Source of the DNA: Colius striatus
Lineage: Eukaryota > Chordata > Aves > Coliiformes > Coliidae
Assembly: GCF_028858725.1 (NCBI RefSeq)
Contig: NC_084764.1
Location: 19,147,501 to 19,211,500, forward strand
DNA length: 64,000 nt
Direction of reading: 5' to 3'
How positions within the stretch are numbered: the first letter of the stretch is position 1; every line of letters starts with the position of its first letter. A program made the translations under genes and the position numbers. Positions 39,801 to 54,200 of this stretch are shown one piece after another. The notes under the pieces were generated by a model, which did not search any database, was not told the DNA's origin, and worked only from the letters and a program-made list of their open reading frames with translations.

Positions 39801-41054
39801 ATCTTCCCTGTGATTTCTTATAATTTACCAACTTCAGATTAAAATCACTGCAACTCATTTTAAAATTCCTCCACAAGAATGTCGTTAACAGAGGGTCTTC
39901 TCCACACAGAAGAGTGGAATCTCTTTAACAGAATCCAAAATGCCATGGAGTTACATGCTTCTGGCACTACAGAGCAAAACATTGGCAACTGTTGTCAAAC
40001 AAGAATCAAACAAGACTCTAAGGTACGTGATAAGGCTCCTTCCAAATTAAAGCATACTTCTGCACATCTGTACTGTAAGGTCTAAGTATCTGATCCATAA
40101 ATAGATGCAGCTTATAAACTGTATATGTATATCATCCTATGCACTATTAGGATGAGTAGTACCTCCTACAAAATAAAGTGAGGTTTGTTTTTTTTAATTC
40201 GACAAGTCTTCCCACAGATATGTCAAATTCTGTTCAGCGTATCTGCTGGGTGTCTCACAAAATCCATAGAGCTTATAAACTCTTGAGTTGCAGCAGCAAC
40301 ACAACCTTGGCACAATTTCAAGTGCTGCCAAGGCCACCTCCCAGCTTTTGTTCATTGTGTTAAACATTTAGCGATAAGGTACTGTGTAACATAACTCTCT
40401 TTAATTATAAGTATCTGTAACATCTGAGACTGCTGCCATTGCAAAATTGCTGTTAAAAAAAAAGGTCAACTTTAATGATACTTTAGAAATCAGATCAGCA
40501 TTTGAATCAGGTTTACATTAAGGCCTATTTAGCTCTCTGCCAGACAAACTCCCAGGGAGCAGATGGTCAACATTTCTTAGTCTTCAATCATACTATGACA
40601 CTTGATAGGGACTGAACATAGAGTGACGAATGTGAGGGTTAAGAAAAGTGGAGGCATTTCTGCTGAAATCCCACACTGGCATATTTCAGCAGTAGATTTT
40701 CATCTCTCCCCATCACAAGGAAAGGAAGTTTGATCCAGCTAAAATCCAACTGTGGACTACGATGCCATATTTTCGCCTTAAGGCATCATTATACAAACAA
40801 AAGGCAGAAGAGACAGCAGATACTGTGCTCAATGATGGCTACCATTCAAGGCTTAAGCAGCAGATGAAACGGGAGCAATGCACACCACATGGAAAGTTTA
40901 ATGCTTTCGTCTTTAAAAAAACAAATACATCCCCCTCCCCCCAGCTGGTGTCAAGATGTCCACAAGACGGGAAAAAGGTCTGTTTTCCTACAACAGCAGT
41001 TGCAGAAAACATGGGCAAATTAGCAGGTGAAATGAACTTCTGGCACTGAAAACC
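36841..41054. other. Intergenic, no gene recognised
   Basis: AT-rich, no supported exon. Several minus- and plus-strand frames of about 100 codons overlap at 37450-37940 without splice context. An imperfect 52-bp duplication lies at 39135-39233. Confidence 0.5.
39135..39233. repeat. Imperfect 52-bp tandem duplication
   Basis: The block starting GCACATCCTCTATCC at 39135 is followed at 39187 by GCACATCCTACATCC. The similar continuations are TAGTGATTACTG and TAGTGACTACTG, giving a period of 52. Several substitutions separate the copies, so the duplication is old. Confidence 0.75.
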
Positions 41055-44000
41055 TTTATTGGGATCCCAACTCTACAGTATGCAGCTCTGGCATTTCAGA
41101 GGATGGCTGCTGCCTCCACACCTTTGTACACAGCCTGTGGTATCAGATCTCTTCAAGTCGTGCCTCTTGACCTCAGCGCAATCTTTATTTGTTGTTAGCC
41201 AACAGCAGGTACTCCTTCAATATTTATAAGGCACACTTCATTACTGCACCTGAAAAAAAACAGGGCAACACTTCAAATCATACCAGTTGCACCAATTTGC
41301 AGTAACACAATGTACATCTGTCACATGACATTAATCTTTACAGTGCTATGCTCTTTCACACCTATTTCATTTTAATACTGAGTATTTACACAAATGCACA
41401 ATGGCTTTTGTGCAAAATTTTAACAAGAAAGTCTCGGTTTAGGATTCCCTGGTATTTGCCTCCACAGGGTAGTTAAGAAACCAGGAAAAAAAAAAGAACC
41501 AAACCACTACAGCTTCTCTCCAAACTAATTGCTAGGTAATAATTTCTGACATGAAATAAACAGTTTAAACACACTTTTTTTTTTTAAGTGTATGTATATA
41601 TAAATATATCTTAGAAATGTAATTGACCCGGGACATACATACACACATCCTAGATCTATTTCTGGCTCCAGACAGACTTTCTGCAATACTATGCCTCGGT
41701 TTCCTCTTTTGGTTATGGCAGCTCCCACTGCACTGGTTTTTAATGACTACTTTTATAGCACCCAGCCCTCATCTCAGCCAGAGAGCCACTGCAGAGTCAG
41801 CTCTGGAAGCCACTAGGGCCACAGGCTACATGGACCCCTGCCAGGGCGACCAGCACTGCAAGTCCCAGACAGGGTGTTCGGCCACACCTTTTGCCAGCCT
41901 GGGGTAGAGGCTGGTCCTTGGAGCTGGTGTTATCAAATGTGCTGTAACACAAGTTAATGCAATTTTAAATGATGACTCAATCTAAACCACAAGAGCTATT
42001 ACTATTAAGAAGGTAAAGCAACTTGCAGGGCTCCCTGAATTTTTTTTTCTAATTTCTCACAATCATTTTTTCCAACTTTATCTAAATCACTGATGGCTCA
42101 GTTATTATCACCCTGTTTAAACAGAAACATAATTGACCAGTTGCCTCCAAATGGTATTTAAACTGCCTTACATTACTTCCACAGAAAAAGCTTAAGGTTC
42201 TATCACAAGGAAGATATGATACCACAATCAACACAATAATAAATATACTGCAGTGGGAAGACATCTTGGTAGCCTTAAGATTCACTTATTATTAAAATCT
42301 AGTGATTAACTAAATCCCTACCAAGACTCTTACTTTAAAAAAGAAAACTTGTTCTGCTTCCTAATTATCACTCCTTGACGTACCTCTTCACCAGATCAAC
42401 TTTATGAAAAGGACACATTGCAGAAACTTTCTTCTAGAAATTGAAACTCTGTTAACATATAGTATTTTATTAATGAAATTATGCCACCTTTAATAAAGTA
42501 TCTGGAATCTAAAAGAAGATTCGCATCCAAGACTACGAGAGTCACAATTTATAATAACAATTTTTAAAGGAAACGCCTAGAAAGCTTATGCCCCAAGCAG
42601 CAACCTGAATCCAAGTATGACTGAATTCAAATCCACTCCAATGTAATCTAAGTGACTGGAGATTATGGTTACTCTTTTTTTCTTCAATGAAAAGCAAACA
42701 GCTAATAAAAGTTAGTACTTCAAAGTCCTTTTATAAAAACTTTCACAATTAAATATGTTTAACATTCTTAATGCCACTGCACAGAAGGGCTGTACAACTT
42801 GTACTCCTTTGTACAATTACATCCCTTTCTCAGCAGTAGATGTGTCCCAACCACGGTAGTAGTTCACAAAGAAACATCACAGTATCAGTCTAATCCACGG
42901 ATGCCAGGAATTACGTTACATTACTTCAAAAAGAGTATGCTAATTTTATCTACATATATATCTAAAATACCCACTCAGGATGCATTAAAAAAAACCAAAA
43001 CCAAACCAAACAAACAAAAACTACCCACCCAAAAACCCACCTGTATTTGCATGGCCAGTTATTCACAAGTAAAGGCACTAATTTAGTTGGAGACTCCTAC
43101 CAACTTCAGTAAAGCTAGGGTTCACCTAAGAAGTTCAAGGCCCACTTGCACATAGCTCACATGATGACAGTGTTTTTAATCAAATACATATGAAGTTCTT
43201 AAAGGCAGAGGAGGAAAGCATCCTTCTCATGAGTGTGTATTTGAGAAAATTAAATAAACCTAAAAGACAGTATCTTTACACAATGACTTAGTTATTGTGC
43301 AATGTAGGTCTCATTCCCAATTTCAATAGAAGTTGCATAAGAAAGAAAACAGTACCTATTTTACTGGGCTACTAAAAAAATAAATAAAACCCAAAATTCT
43401 TTGGTCAAATACCATTTTTCCCCTTTTGGTAAGTTCTGAGAAAAGCAAGCAGCATTCAGAAACATATTAACTTCTCAAAGAAAGTTTTGCATCAAAGCTC
43501 TGCTTTTAAACTTTTATTTTTTTAAACAACAAGCAAAAAAAATCCTCCACTTAGGAAAGTTAAGTTTTCACCATCTTGCATTACAGAATACAAAACTGAA
43601 AAAAAAAACCAAAACCAAACCCTATTAAAAAAAAGACAGGACTTTAGCCAAGTATTCAGCTACTTATTGCTGTAGTTGTAACTCAAGTCCACTTAAATTT
43701 CTACCATTTGGTCATTTGTAGCAAGAATATGTTTGGAACACTAGCAGCAATAGAAAACCCCTTTAAAACCTGTTTTCACTTTTGAGTGAAAATTAGCAGA
43801 AATCATAAACATTGGAACAAAATTGAGCATCCTGTAAAAGTACAATTGAACCAGTAGCTAGAAAAACAGGGTTGATTTAAAGTGCTACCCCAAAGCCTTA
43901 TGGGGGCCTACGTCAGTAAAGTCCTTTTTTCCCTCCTGGATACAGCCCTGAAGCACAGCACTACTCCAAATACAATGAATGCAGCCCTCGCCCTGCCCCG

Positions 44001-44636
44001 ATGCCTCTTTTCCCCCACCCTCCAGGTGGAATACAGAAACTTGAAATAACTGCTATTTCCAAATTTAGCCACTATACACAAATATATTGTAGAACAAAGT
44101 TTGGACAGCAAACAGTACACCTGAGTTCAGTCATACAAACTAACTTTTGTCAATAGCATTAGATGAAGATATCCATATCTCTAATATGAATCTGGGTGTA
44201 TTTTCTTACAAAACGCATTAATAGAAATATCCAGGCAAATGCATACCATACAATAGCAAAAGCTTCAAGCCCCATTTAATAAGATGACTTTCTGATTAAA
44301 AATAGAAGGCAATTAAGATTTACTCAAAATTACAATTAAGAAAAGCTTTCACAGTGCAATATTGAAACTGTCACAAAGTTAAGAAAATACTGATATCAAA
44401 GTACAATCACAATGTTAAAGTAGACAAAACTACTATACAAGGGCATTATCTTTTAAAATTAAAAGAAATGAACACAACATAGGGGATATCTCACATCCCT
44501 GCTCTACGTATCTTGTTTCTTAGTCTTCAGAGTCATAATTGTGACGTTGGTAGGAGTCTTGTTAAAACCAAGAGGTTCATTCTTCTTCATACACCAGATT
44601 TCAGAGCCTGATTACTTGTTGAAAATATGTTCTTCG
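41055..44636 (-). other. SPTSSA 3'UTR and downstream flank, end unresolved
   Basis: Downstream of the SPTSSA stop codon the minus strand offers several polyadenylation signals. These are ATTAAA at 44280-44275 and AATAAA at 43518-43513, 42471-42466 and 41060-41055. None can be chosen without transcript data. The region holds no clear CR1 or LTR, unlike the DNA further left, and has A/C-rich simple tracts near 42987-43020 and 43597-43620. A GC-richer patch at 41755-41930 is unexplained. Confidence 0.35.
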
Positions 44637-47600
44637 TCACTGCACTATTTCAAAGTAGTGCAATATTGCCATGATGTGCTGAGGCATGAACACATAGCCA
44701 GTGTACAATGCCATTCCCACGATAGAAACTAGCATGGAATCTGAATTGCAGTTGAGGGAAAAAAAGCATTTGAAATAGAAAGTGCATTATATATGACATA
44801 ACTTAAAACTTTCCTGGTAACTATCATTACAACACTCCATTTTTTAAATCAAATGTATTCAGCAACTACAGCTATTCACTGCCTTGTCATGGACACAAGA
44901 GGACAGGCTAAAGCGTGGGAAGGGTGAAGGAGGAACAGAGAATGAGACTATACCAGCTTTGACATGCATCTTCCTAGGTGTGAACAAAGTCTTGCAGAAG
45001 CCAGCCCCATTCAGCCAAACAGAAAAAAAGTCAGCCAACACAAAAAAAACCCCAAACAAAACCGCAATATTGTGAGTAGCTGTACTGAATAAGAGCACTT
45101 TACTCATTTTTAAAGAGATAGCATTAGATGTTCACTTCAACTTCTTGAAATAGCATAACCTAATAGATTTCATTTACGATGCACAAAACACATCTTGTGT
45201 GAAAGTTGAACTGATACCATAAGAAAATCAGGAAAACTCCAGTTCTAACTGACAGTGTCTCCTATGCTTTAAGTCATCATTTGGTTCATGTCTCCACCTG
45301 CACGTCACACTCAGACCCTTCCTCCTGGGCAAGCAATTTAAGTGTTATTTGGCAGTACTTTGGAAAAAGAAACCACAGGGTAAGTGAAAAGCACAAGTAA
45401 CATTGTGACATGCACCTTACTGACTATTTCACTCACAAAGCCTCAAAACATCAGCACAGCTTTGAGTCCTGTACCTAAATAAACAGACACTCAGATCATC
45501 CCGCAAAACAAACTTCATGGGAAGCTATCTGCTAAACAAACTTAAGATAACTGCTTTATAAGTTGAACTCCTCACAGGCACCTTTTGTAAAACTTATATG
45601 AGACAATAGCCTGCAATGTATACGCACAACCAGACCTTTGTCAGGATTTAAGGTTCTTGAAGCTTTATCTAAAGAAATTACAGCATCAGAACACTAAAAG
45701 ATCATGGCATTCAAGTTTAAGGTTTCCGAAATTTGAAAGTACTTAAAATTAGTAGCAACTTGTTGATTTCATCCCACTAGCTGCAGAGATTCGGTAAACT
45801 TAGAAACACTATAAAAAACACTGGAGATTAACAAGCAAGATAACACTAGACAGCAGTACTCAGTTTCCACAGGAGAAACCAGAGGAGCTGTACATGCCTT
45901 GGAGAAATCAAGTCACCGCAGCAAGCGTGTAACAAATGCTCTGTGACCGACTTCCCTGGGGCAGAGCAGAGGTATTGGTTGCGCTTACTGGAGCATACTA
46001 CCTGCTTGGTGTATTTTTAGTCCCAGAAGATTATACAGTAAGAGACACTAAAATGAAGGTCAACTCATAAATTCCCATTCCCATACTAGTGCTCACTTCT
46101 GATTCTGGAGCAGCAGCAGCAGACAGGCAGCACAGCCACACGCTGTTAGCTGCCATGGCCGCTGCACCTGCACTCTGTCTGTGCAGCATCCACCAGGCCT
46201 GGCCCACCTACCACTTTTTTGACCACTTTGAGGGCAAAAAATTGTTTTGGTCACCCAGGATCCCAAGCAAGACTTGTGCTACTCATGGCATTTAAGTTAA
46301 GTAGCAATTACTTCACTGACATAGGAACATTTTATAGAAGTAAACACGTACACACACACTTCCATTTACTTAAATATTTTGCACAAGTTAAAAAGCTGCA
46401 AGAAAAATGTCACTAATATAATTGCACAGAAAGCACAAATTAAGTTTCCTTAGTGATACAGATATGGTATGAAAAGAAGAAGAAATGTTAACAAGGCCCA
46501 CAATGTTTGGAAAGTAAGAAACCCTACCCTAAAAAATTGTGCATAGTGAGTCTATAAACAATGGAAAAGAGAAACATAAGTTGTCTCCGCTTTTACTGAT
46601 TTCACACAGGAAAAAAAAAGTCCGACCACACAACTGTAACCTGGGCAACCACTTTCACATAACAAATCTGTGTTCCTTCACAAAATTGACTGGTAGCTCA
46701 GTAAAAACTGCTCCTCACTACAACTTACACTCTTCTCTTTGTTAATTTTTCATTAGTTTTTCTCTTTGCCTCTCACCATTAACTGGAGATGGCTCAGAGT
46801 CACTCACATGAGAAACCATTTTAAGTTGAACTCAATACTTGTGATGCCATAATAACACAGGCAGTATATTCTCTCAGGTTTGAAAGGGCTGGGTAGAAGC
46901 AGACCTGTAAGTAGTCTTTATATAGATACCTTCACATAAGCATCTATCAAGTTCTTCCACTCCAAAAGAGCCAGGCAAACTTGCCAGCCTGAGGATTAAA
47001 CGCTCGTCAAACAAAAATCCTGTGACAAAGCAACATGCAAATGTAAGCACGCGAGGATTAGCAGCGTGCACGTTTCCCTTCCAATAGGCAAAAATACACA
47101 AGAATTGATGAGACACCCGTGCTTGAAAGAAAGCTTGAGATTTCAGTGCAAAAAACAGAGGAAAGAACTACTATAAGCGTGCAAAAGAAAAAATAAAGGA
47201 TAACTAACTTGAAGATACAAACTTACACGCGAGGAGAAACGGACTAAATCGCTAGAGCCCCAGTGGCGGGATGAGAAACATCGGCATGAATGAGGATCAT
47301 TCCCCAAGTTGGGCAGCACCTCAATCTGCGAAGGTTTTACACCCCACTTCCCAGGAGGGGCCGAGCGCCGGTCCCGGGCGGAGGCTACCGCTCCCCCGCG
47401 GGCACCGGCCGCGCTCGGTGCCTCTTAGGCCGGCTGCCCTCAGCTCGGCTCAGAACGGCCCACCGAGCGGTCCTCCCTCCGCCCTCACCCCCACAATGCC
47501 GCGCTGGTGGCCGCCCTTCCTCAGCACGGTCCCGGCCGCGGCCCAGGCACTGCCCCGGCCCAGCTGCGCGGTCCCGCACCCGCCGGAGAGGAGAGGCGGC

Positions 47601-47846
47601 GGCGCGGCCGCCACGGCCGCCACACCCGCCCCGCGGCCCCGGAGGCGCCGCCGAGCACGGCGCGGCAGCGGGAGGGCAGCCCCCGGCCCCAGCGCCGCGC
47701 AGACGGCTGCCCACCCCGCCAGGCCCCGCGGGCTAAAGGATACTGAAGACGGTGCGCTCCCAGGGCTCCAGCATGTAGAGCGCGGTGACCAGCAGGTACT
47801 GGTAGTACAGCCAGGACATCTGCTTCCAGGCCGAGCCCAACGCCAT
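44637..47846 (-). CDS. SPTSSA: Serine palmitoyltransferase small subunit A
   Basis: Small ER-membrane subunit that activates the SPTLC1/SPTLC2 serine palmitoyltransferase, the first step of sphingolipid synthesis (serine plus palmitoyl-CoA). There are two coding exons: 47846-47744 (34 codons plus 1 base, donor GTATCC) and 44740-44637 (acceptor ATTCAG, stop TGA at 44639-44637). They join in phase to 68 residues. Exon 1 gives WKQMSWLYYQYLLVTALYM and EPWERTVF; exon 2 gives SIVGMALYTGYVF and ILHYFEIVQ. These match the human protein almost residue for residue. The hydrophobic stretch around residues 12-27 is the membrane segment. Met25 corresponds to human Met28, which sets the C16-CoA preference; SPTSSB has Val there. 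The start lies three residues inside the human start, and no in-frame upstream ATG is seen nearby. The intron (47743-44741) contains no recognised repeat. The gene starts in a CpG island. Confidence 0.97.
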
Positions 47847-48065
47847 GGCGCGCACGCACTCTGCCCGCCCGCGGCCCTACACCGGGCCGAGGCAGAGCGG
47901 AGCCGATGGGCGGGGGAAGCCCGCGGCCCGCCCGCCGCCGCCGGGCCCGGCCCGCCCCGCGCCGCCGTCCCCGAGATGGAGGCGCTGGGGCCCGGGGGCG
48001 GCAGGCCCCGCCGCGTACGCGGAGCAGAGCCTCACAGAGGGTCTGATCGGCCCCGCACACCGCTG
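47345..48065 (-). promoter_or_regulatory. CpG island promoter of SPTSSA
   Basis: About 700 bases of very high GC with dense CpG surround SPTSSA exon 1 (47846-47744). No TATA box was seen upstream of the ATG, as expected for a housekeeping gene. Long open frames on both strands here (up to 280 codons) are products of GC-rich, stop-poor sequence and are not annotated as genes. The transcription start is probably in the region 47850-48000. Confidence 0.85.
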
Positions 48066-50964
48066 CAAGCAGCGGGTGCCGACAGTTTGTGTTCGAGCCG
48101 AATACATGGCTGACCGCTAGCCTGGAGTAAGTTCTGAATCATGTCTAGGAGATGGTGCTGCAGCCTATTTCTCTTCTTATGTATTCTAAATCAACGTTCC
48201 TTGGAATTTGCGAAGACCTGAAGGCTGTGCTTGGGAGGGCCTACGGGAAGTATGTTAACCGTGCTCTGCAGGAGTTTTCAGTTGTTGGTAAAGCCCACCT
48301 TAAAACATGGCTCGGGTAAACAAGACTTCTAACATCAACCAGCTCTGACTAGGTTGTTCCCCTGTGAACGGGTAAAGTAGAGAGGCAATAGCTTACCTGT
48401 TTCCTGCAATTACTGCCAACTTTATGCTTCCCTAAAACACTTGGAGCCAGAAGGCTGAGGGTGTGAGATACATCTGCCCTGACTGCTAATTGGCCTGAGA
48501 AAAGGAGAAATTCCCAGAGATTGGCCTGGGACTGCACAATTAGAAAAGCTATTGGCAGCTTATGCTGGCAATCTAGTTTAGAAGGCAGTAGTTGAAAGCC
48601 AGGTGGAAGGAGACATGCAGATCAGGCACCGTGACCAGGCAGAGCACTGAAGTGCAGGGGCCTGAACAATAGGCCCCAAAGTAGAGTTGACCTCTAGATG
48701 AAGCTCACAATCCAGCAACATATCTAACGTGTGTGGTATGGATATATATTTTGATGCCAATTTATAAAAGCTCTGTGGTAGCACTTATTGAGTAACAGTA
48801 ATCAGTGGAATAATAGAGACATCTCATCTTGGTCTCTACTGGTTTTGCCCACGTTTCTGAAGTGTGGTCAGGACCAAAAAGAAGCAGAGCTGTGAAACCA
48901 GGCATCTAGTCTTGTCAAAACGCCATTTAAAAATATGAAGCCAGACATCTAATCTACACATAGAGGTGCTCCCCTTGGTTCCTCAAGCCCTGGCTGGGCT
49001 TTGGGCAAAATCCAACAGGGAGGGTGACAGCAGATGTTTCCGCACTTGAAATTTCAAAATATATTTACTCAACTATATAAAAGCTGGATCCTCTTGCAGC
49101 GACTTTGGAGACCCGACCTGTAAGTGGATGCACTGCATGAGACCTCCCACTTGCTAGGAAAGGCTCTTGTCATCCTCCCTGCACCAGGGGCTCCACAGCA
49201 ACTGAGGATCTGGATGATGGTAACATATTAGGGCCACTGGTGCTGTACCTTTCTTAATCACCATCACTAGCCTTATCTAGTAATGATCAGGTGCATTACT
49301 CTGCTTATGCTCTTTGATGCTTAGAGTATAATAGGCTTATTGTTATAACTGAATGCATGATTTTATTTTCTGCAATATTTTGAAGTAGACAGTAAAATAA
49401 GACTACTCTGTTCATTGGTGTCAGTGTCCTTCCCATCAAACAAGCACAAGGTGCCACTGCTAGACCCTGGGGCCAGGCAAACAGCCAGGACCTCACACGC
49501 CACATGTGCACACTACAGGATTAGAAACTGGTATTTACCCCCTACACTCTCCCTGCTTAGTAAATCAGTTTTCGATTAGGTGACTGAGCAGTGTGATTCT
49601 GTTCTGGCAGCCACTGTTGTGGCAGTTCTGCCTTCACCTGTGCTATCACTACAACAAAAAGATGAGGAAATTCAGTCACAGGAGGATGCACATACGGATT
49701 ACTCACATAGATGCAAAATGCAACTACAGTACCAGAAGATAACTGTGAAAAAGAAAATCAGCTGGCAGAGACAACTGAAGACTGTATGGGTTTGTGGGGC
49801 AGAATCTGAAAAGGGATTTAATTCAATCAGAAGACATTTAGACCCACTTTATCTATGCAGATTCATTTCAGTACAAGAAGAAATGAGAACATTCACACAA
49901 TTAATATCCCCACACAACTGGCTACAGGAGCTGCTATCCCTATCCAAGACTGCTGTTGCACATTGCAGTTGCTGCTGGAGGAGACTTGTGTTGGTGTTGC
50001 TGCTTAAAAAAGTTGTGGTAATCATGAAAGCCTCCCATCTCTATAAACATGCACAAAGTGCAAGGACAAGTGCAGCGTTCAGCACAACTAAAGCATTAAC
50101 CCATTCAAAGCCACAAGAACATCACTGATAAGGGGCAAGTGAGTCCCAGTCCTGCCTGCACCTACGCTTCCTAACAAGAAACTCTGCAACTAAAGTTACA
50201 AGGCAAGCAAGAAGAAAGGAAAGGTAATGTCAAGAGGCACACCACCTTCAAAATCTCTTGCCCTAAATTTAAGTATTTCTGATTATTCATCAAAGCACAT
50301 GTAACAAATTATTCCTAGTACTATTAAAAAGCATAAAGATATTTTTTCAGACAGATCCATGTTGAAAGGGAAGTGTTAAAAAGTTATGTTATAAAGAGAT
50401 GTTACTTACTAATAAAAAATGAGTTAACCTCTTGAAAGCGTGCCTGGAAGAAGAGTGGGAAGGATCCACTGTTAACATTGCAGTGCCTTTGTAGACTAAG
50501 CAAGAAGTATCAACTAGCAGAAGCTTTTTATGCTTCCATAAAGAAGCTGTAAATGTACTAAAGAAACAGAAAATGCATGCAGACCAGAGATCTGACCATA
50601 AACATAATCTCAAAATGTGTCATGGTAAAGAAAATGGACAATAGAAAAAAAAAATCCAGTATTCATATACATATTTACATCAAAAACTCTTTAACTGTAT
50701 TAACTAAGCATCAATATGCTGATTTAAATGATCCGTGCCAGAATAATCTGTGCCAGCAAACCTGATACAAGCTAGTCTTCCACTGCATTTATAACATTTC
50801 CATTTTTTGAGATATTAATAGACATAAAATCCAAATATGGTAGTTCCTTGTTTATCAACCTACCTGTGTGCAAATCTACCAAGCATACCAGCCTAAGGAA
50901 GGCTCAACATCCCAACTGACACTTGTTTACTACATGCCACAGAAATGACCAACACAGCAATGGA
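48066..50964. other. Intergenic spacer between EAPP 3' end and SPTSSA promoter
   Basis: No exon or repeat was recognised. A 182-codon plus-strand frame at 49580-50128 lies antisense to the flanking genes. It has no recognisable domain, and one frame of that length is expected by chance in a window of this size. Confidence 0.5.
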
Positions 50965-50984
50965 GAACGAGTTACAACACCATA

Positions 50985-50990
50985 TTTATT
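50985..50990 (-). terminator. Likely EAPP polyadenylation signal (AATAAA)
   Basis: The reverse complement of 50985-50990 is AATAAA, 288 bases past the EAPP stop codon, followed by TATGGTGTTG, a GU-rich downstream element. This implies a short 3'UTR of about 310 bases ending near 50970. Confidence 0.65.
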
Positions 50991-51277
50991 CTAAGCAGCA
51001 GTTCTGATCCATACTGAGATAATGGAGAGAATATATACAGGGAATGACCATAATACACAGATCTTACAGATCTTGTATTTACAGAATTTCAAATCCTCAA
51101 TGATGCAACCACCTGACAGTGTGAAAGAATATTGCTCTCAAATGCACTCAGTTAACTGTATTCCCAATGAAAAGGAACATTTAAAATACCACGCTTCAAA
51201 AAGGCTAACATGGCTGCATTGTTGGTACTTCATACAGTCTTAAACAGTGAAGGATTTTTTTCCCCTGCTTTTGCACA

Positions 51278-54200
51278 TTAGCAGTGGCTCGCTAGAACAT
51301 TGAAGAAGTGAAAAACTTCATCTTTATCCATTACTGCCACTTCAGTGGAGCATTCAGTACATAATACTGGATGATATACTTCCTCCTCTTCTTCATTTGA
51401 TTGTACAGAGGTACTTTCCTTGCTGTGCTTCATTTTCTTACTTCTTTTCTTTAGCTTCTTTCTGTATTTCAGAATTTCCTCTTTGTTAACAGCACAGTTC
51501 ATCACAAACATTGCTCTGTATTGTGTTTTGTAAGATTCATGTCTAAACAAACAGGGAGAAAATGCAAGTCATACCATTGCTAAAACTCTGCTTCCAAGAA
51601 ATCAGTTACTGTCACTGGAAATGGGAGTAAAGATAGGAAGTACCAGGCTGAAAGCCAAATAAATATGAAGTTTTATAAACAGAAGTCACAACTACAGAAA
51701 TTGTAAAAGAATAGAATTGTAGCCATCTGTCTTGATTTCAAGATGTTTTTTAAAGCACACTGCTTCTTGTGGAAATAACCACAAGGGCAGGAAGGTTCTA
51801 CAGGGGGACCTGGACAGGCTGGCCAAGGCCAATTACATGAGGTTCAACAAGTCCAAGTGCCAAGTCCTGCACTTGGGCCACACCACCAGCAGCGCTCCAG
51901 GCTTAGGGAGGAGTGGCTAGAAAGCTGCCAGGCAAAAAGGGACCTGGGGGTGTTAATCAACAGTTGGCTGACCATGAGCCAGCAGTGTGCCCAGGTGGCC
52001 AATAAGGCCAATGGCATCCTGGCTTGTATTAGAAACAGTGTGACCAGTAAGACCAAGGAAGTGATTGTCCCCTATACTTGGCACTGGTGATGCAGCACCT
52101 CTAATACTGTGTTCAGTTCTGGGCCCCTAACTCCCAAGACGCTCTGGTGCTAGAGCATGACAGCCAAAAAAATCACAAAGTTGAGAGTGCAAATGACTCA
52201 ATGATTGGCATTTATATCCTAAAATGTCTTGCAAGTCTGAAGTTCCTTAGCTGGAGTACATTGCAACATTCAGGGCTGCAGTACAATTCAACACAACGTC
52301 CCTCAGGCTGCAGGTTTCCAGCAGCCAAAACCAACATTAACAAGTGGCTGCAGGAGACCTGTCTTGACTTCTGCTGGCTTTGCTGCTTGTATAATGCTGT
52401 ATTGAGCTGCTTCAGTTTATTATACCCACAAGAGACCAGTCTGACAATAAAAATGGACTGGTTTAGCAAACTAAACTTAGACTGTTAGCTTAACAAACTG
52501 AAATACTTAGCAGGGTGAAAGAGTACCAAAGACAGCAAAGGGTGAGAAGCAGTACTGGGAACTGACATGATTTTAGGCTGCTGTGGAATTTCATCCTCGG
52601 TCACTGAAAGTATTCAATAAATGAGAGGTAGTTTATTCCTGATTTCCTCATTCACAAGATTTCCTTCTCCTTTACTCCCAGTTCCAGAGTCCTCTCCTCA
52701 GCACAGGTTAACAGTATTAACTAGGTTAGCAGTGCAGACAGATACTGGAGAGCTGCAAAACACACTATAGAGTCTCTCCTAAATGCTTGCCAGGTACTTT
52801 GAAATTTAACTACACTCCGAACTACAACTGCTGGACTCAGAGTAAGAACACACTATCTTGACTTTGCTTAATCCTCCCCTAAATAAGACACTTCTACACA
52901 AAAATAACCTGGAAAAATGTTACGCCTCTAAACATCAAGCCATTTTTTTAAAATTAATTTTTAAAAAATCAGTCTGAGCTGCCTGTTTAGTTTCCATGAA
53001 TTACTGTTTAAAAATAGTTTACCTTCTCCACTATGCTAAAGTTCCACCCTGTTCTGTCTCATCTCCATGTTACAGGTTAAACTGATCATCGTTACAAATG
53101 AGCATCCACCTTTGAATGTGATTCACACCCCCCTGCCTCCTCTTTATCGTCAGCTCCTCACAAAGCAGACTTCATCCAATCAATCGATCAAATCAAATAC
53201 ACTAAGAACACTACTGACCAAAACCAACACATTACAAAAAGCCCCTTTGTTATTCATTAATTACCTCTGGCAGTCCAGGCATAATGTTGTCATGCAAGCA
53301 GGGCAATTCAAAACAGCATCACTGTTTGGAACAGCTAAAGGCTTTCTCTGCTGCTGCTGTGACGGCGCTCTCCTTTGGTTACGGTACCTACCAAGTCAAG
53401 GAAGGAGGAGAGAGAGCAGAAAAGTGAAATGATGTGCCCTTGCTGCCGGGCAGATCAATTCAACTGTCACAATTTTTCTATATTAAAATACACCAATTAA
53501 TATTTGGCTCTTTCTACACACCTTTTTCACTAACTCAAAGTACAAAAATAAATAAAACTGTGTGGAAAAAACCCTATATACCATTATCTCTTCATTTACT
53601 TTATACAGAGATTTTTCATTTATAGAGACAAATGTGTCTGGCATGAGAATTTGTGCCTAATAACCCTCTCTGATGAGGCAGGTATCTCAAGTGCAATCTC
53701 TGCAAGCATCTGCTTAGTATTATCCTTCTCAATAGGTTTGTATGGAGAACTTTACTTCTCCAACAACCATTTTTCTACTTCACTCTCCAAAACACCCTCA
53801 CGTAAAGCAGAATTGTCTTGTTCCTTTTATCTGAACATTTTTTTGGCTCACTGAATTAAAAGTTTTCCAAAACTCAAAATACAGTATTTAGCAGAAACAG
53901 ATACTAACTTAGCAATCAAAGTATCTCACAATCTTTTCATCCACAGTACGGTTATTTAGATGAGACTTAAAGCAAAACTGGCTTATAGAATCAGGAAATC
54001 TTGATTTGAAAAAAACTGCAAGTTTTGGAGTTGTGTGATTTTTGAAGACTCCACTTCCATTACATACACATAAAAATTTTACTGGATTTTAAGTTTCATA
54101 TGCTGTAAATTACAACTAAAAATATTTTCAGTGCAAGGACTTGCCAGCATTAGCTTTTCCTCTACAGCTACCCTTTTAATTTTTTTGTTTATGCTAAGCA

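Noticed and set aside
47271-48113. 280-codon plus-strand open frame and several overlapping frames on both strands
   Set aside because: They lie in the SPTSSA CpG island, where stop codons are rare. The real gene is the minus-strand exon 1 inside it, and the composition is low-complexity A/P/R/G.
49580-50128. 182-codon plus-strand open frame between SPTSSA and EAPP
   Set aside because: No family resemblance and mixed composition. It is long enough to note but expected by chance.
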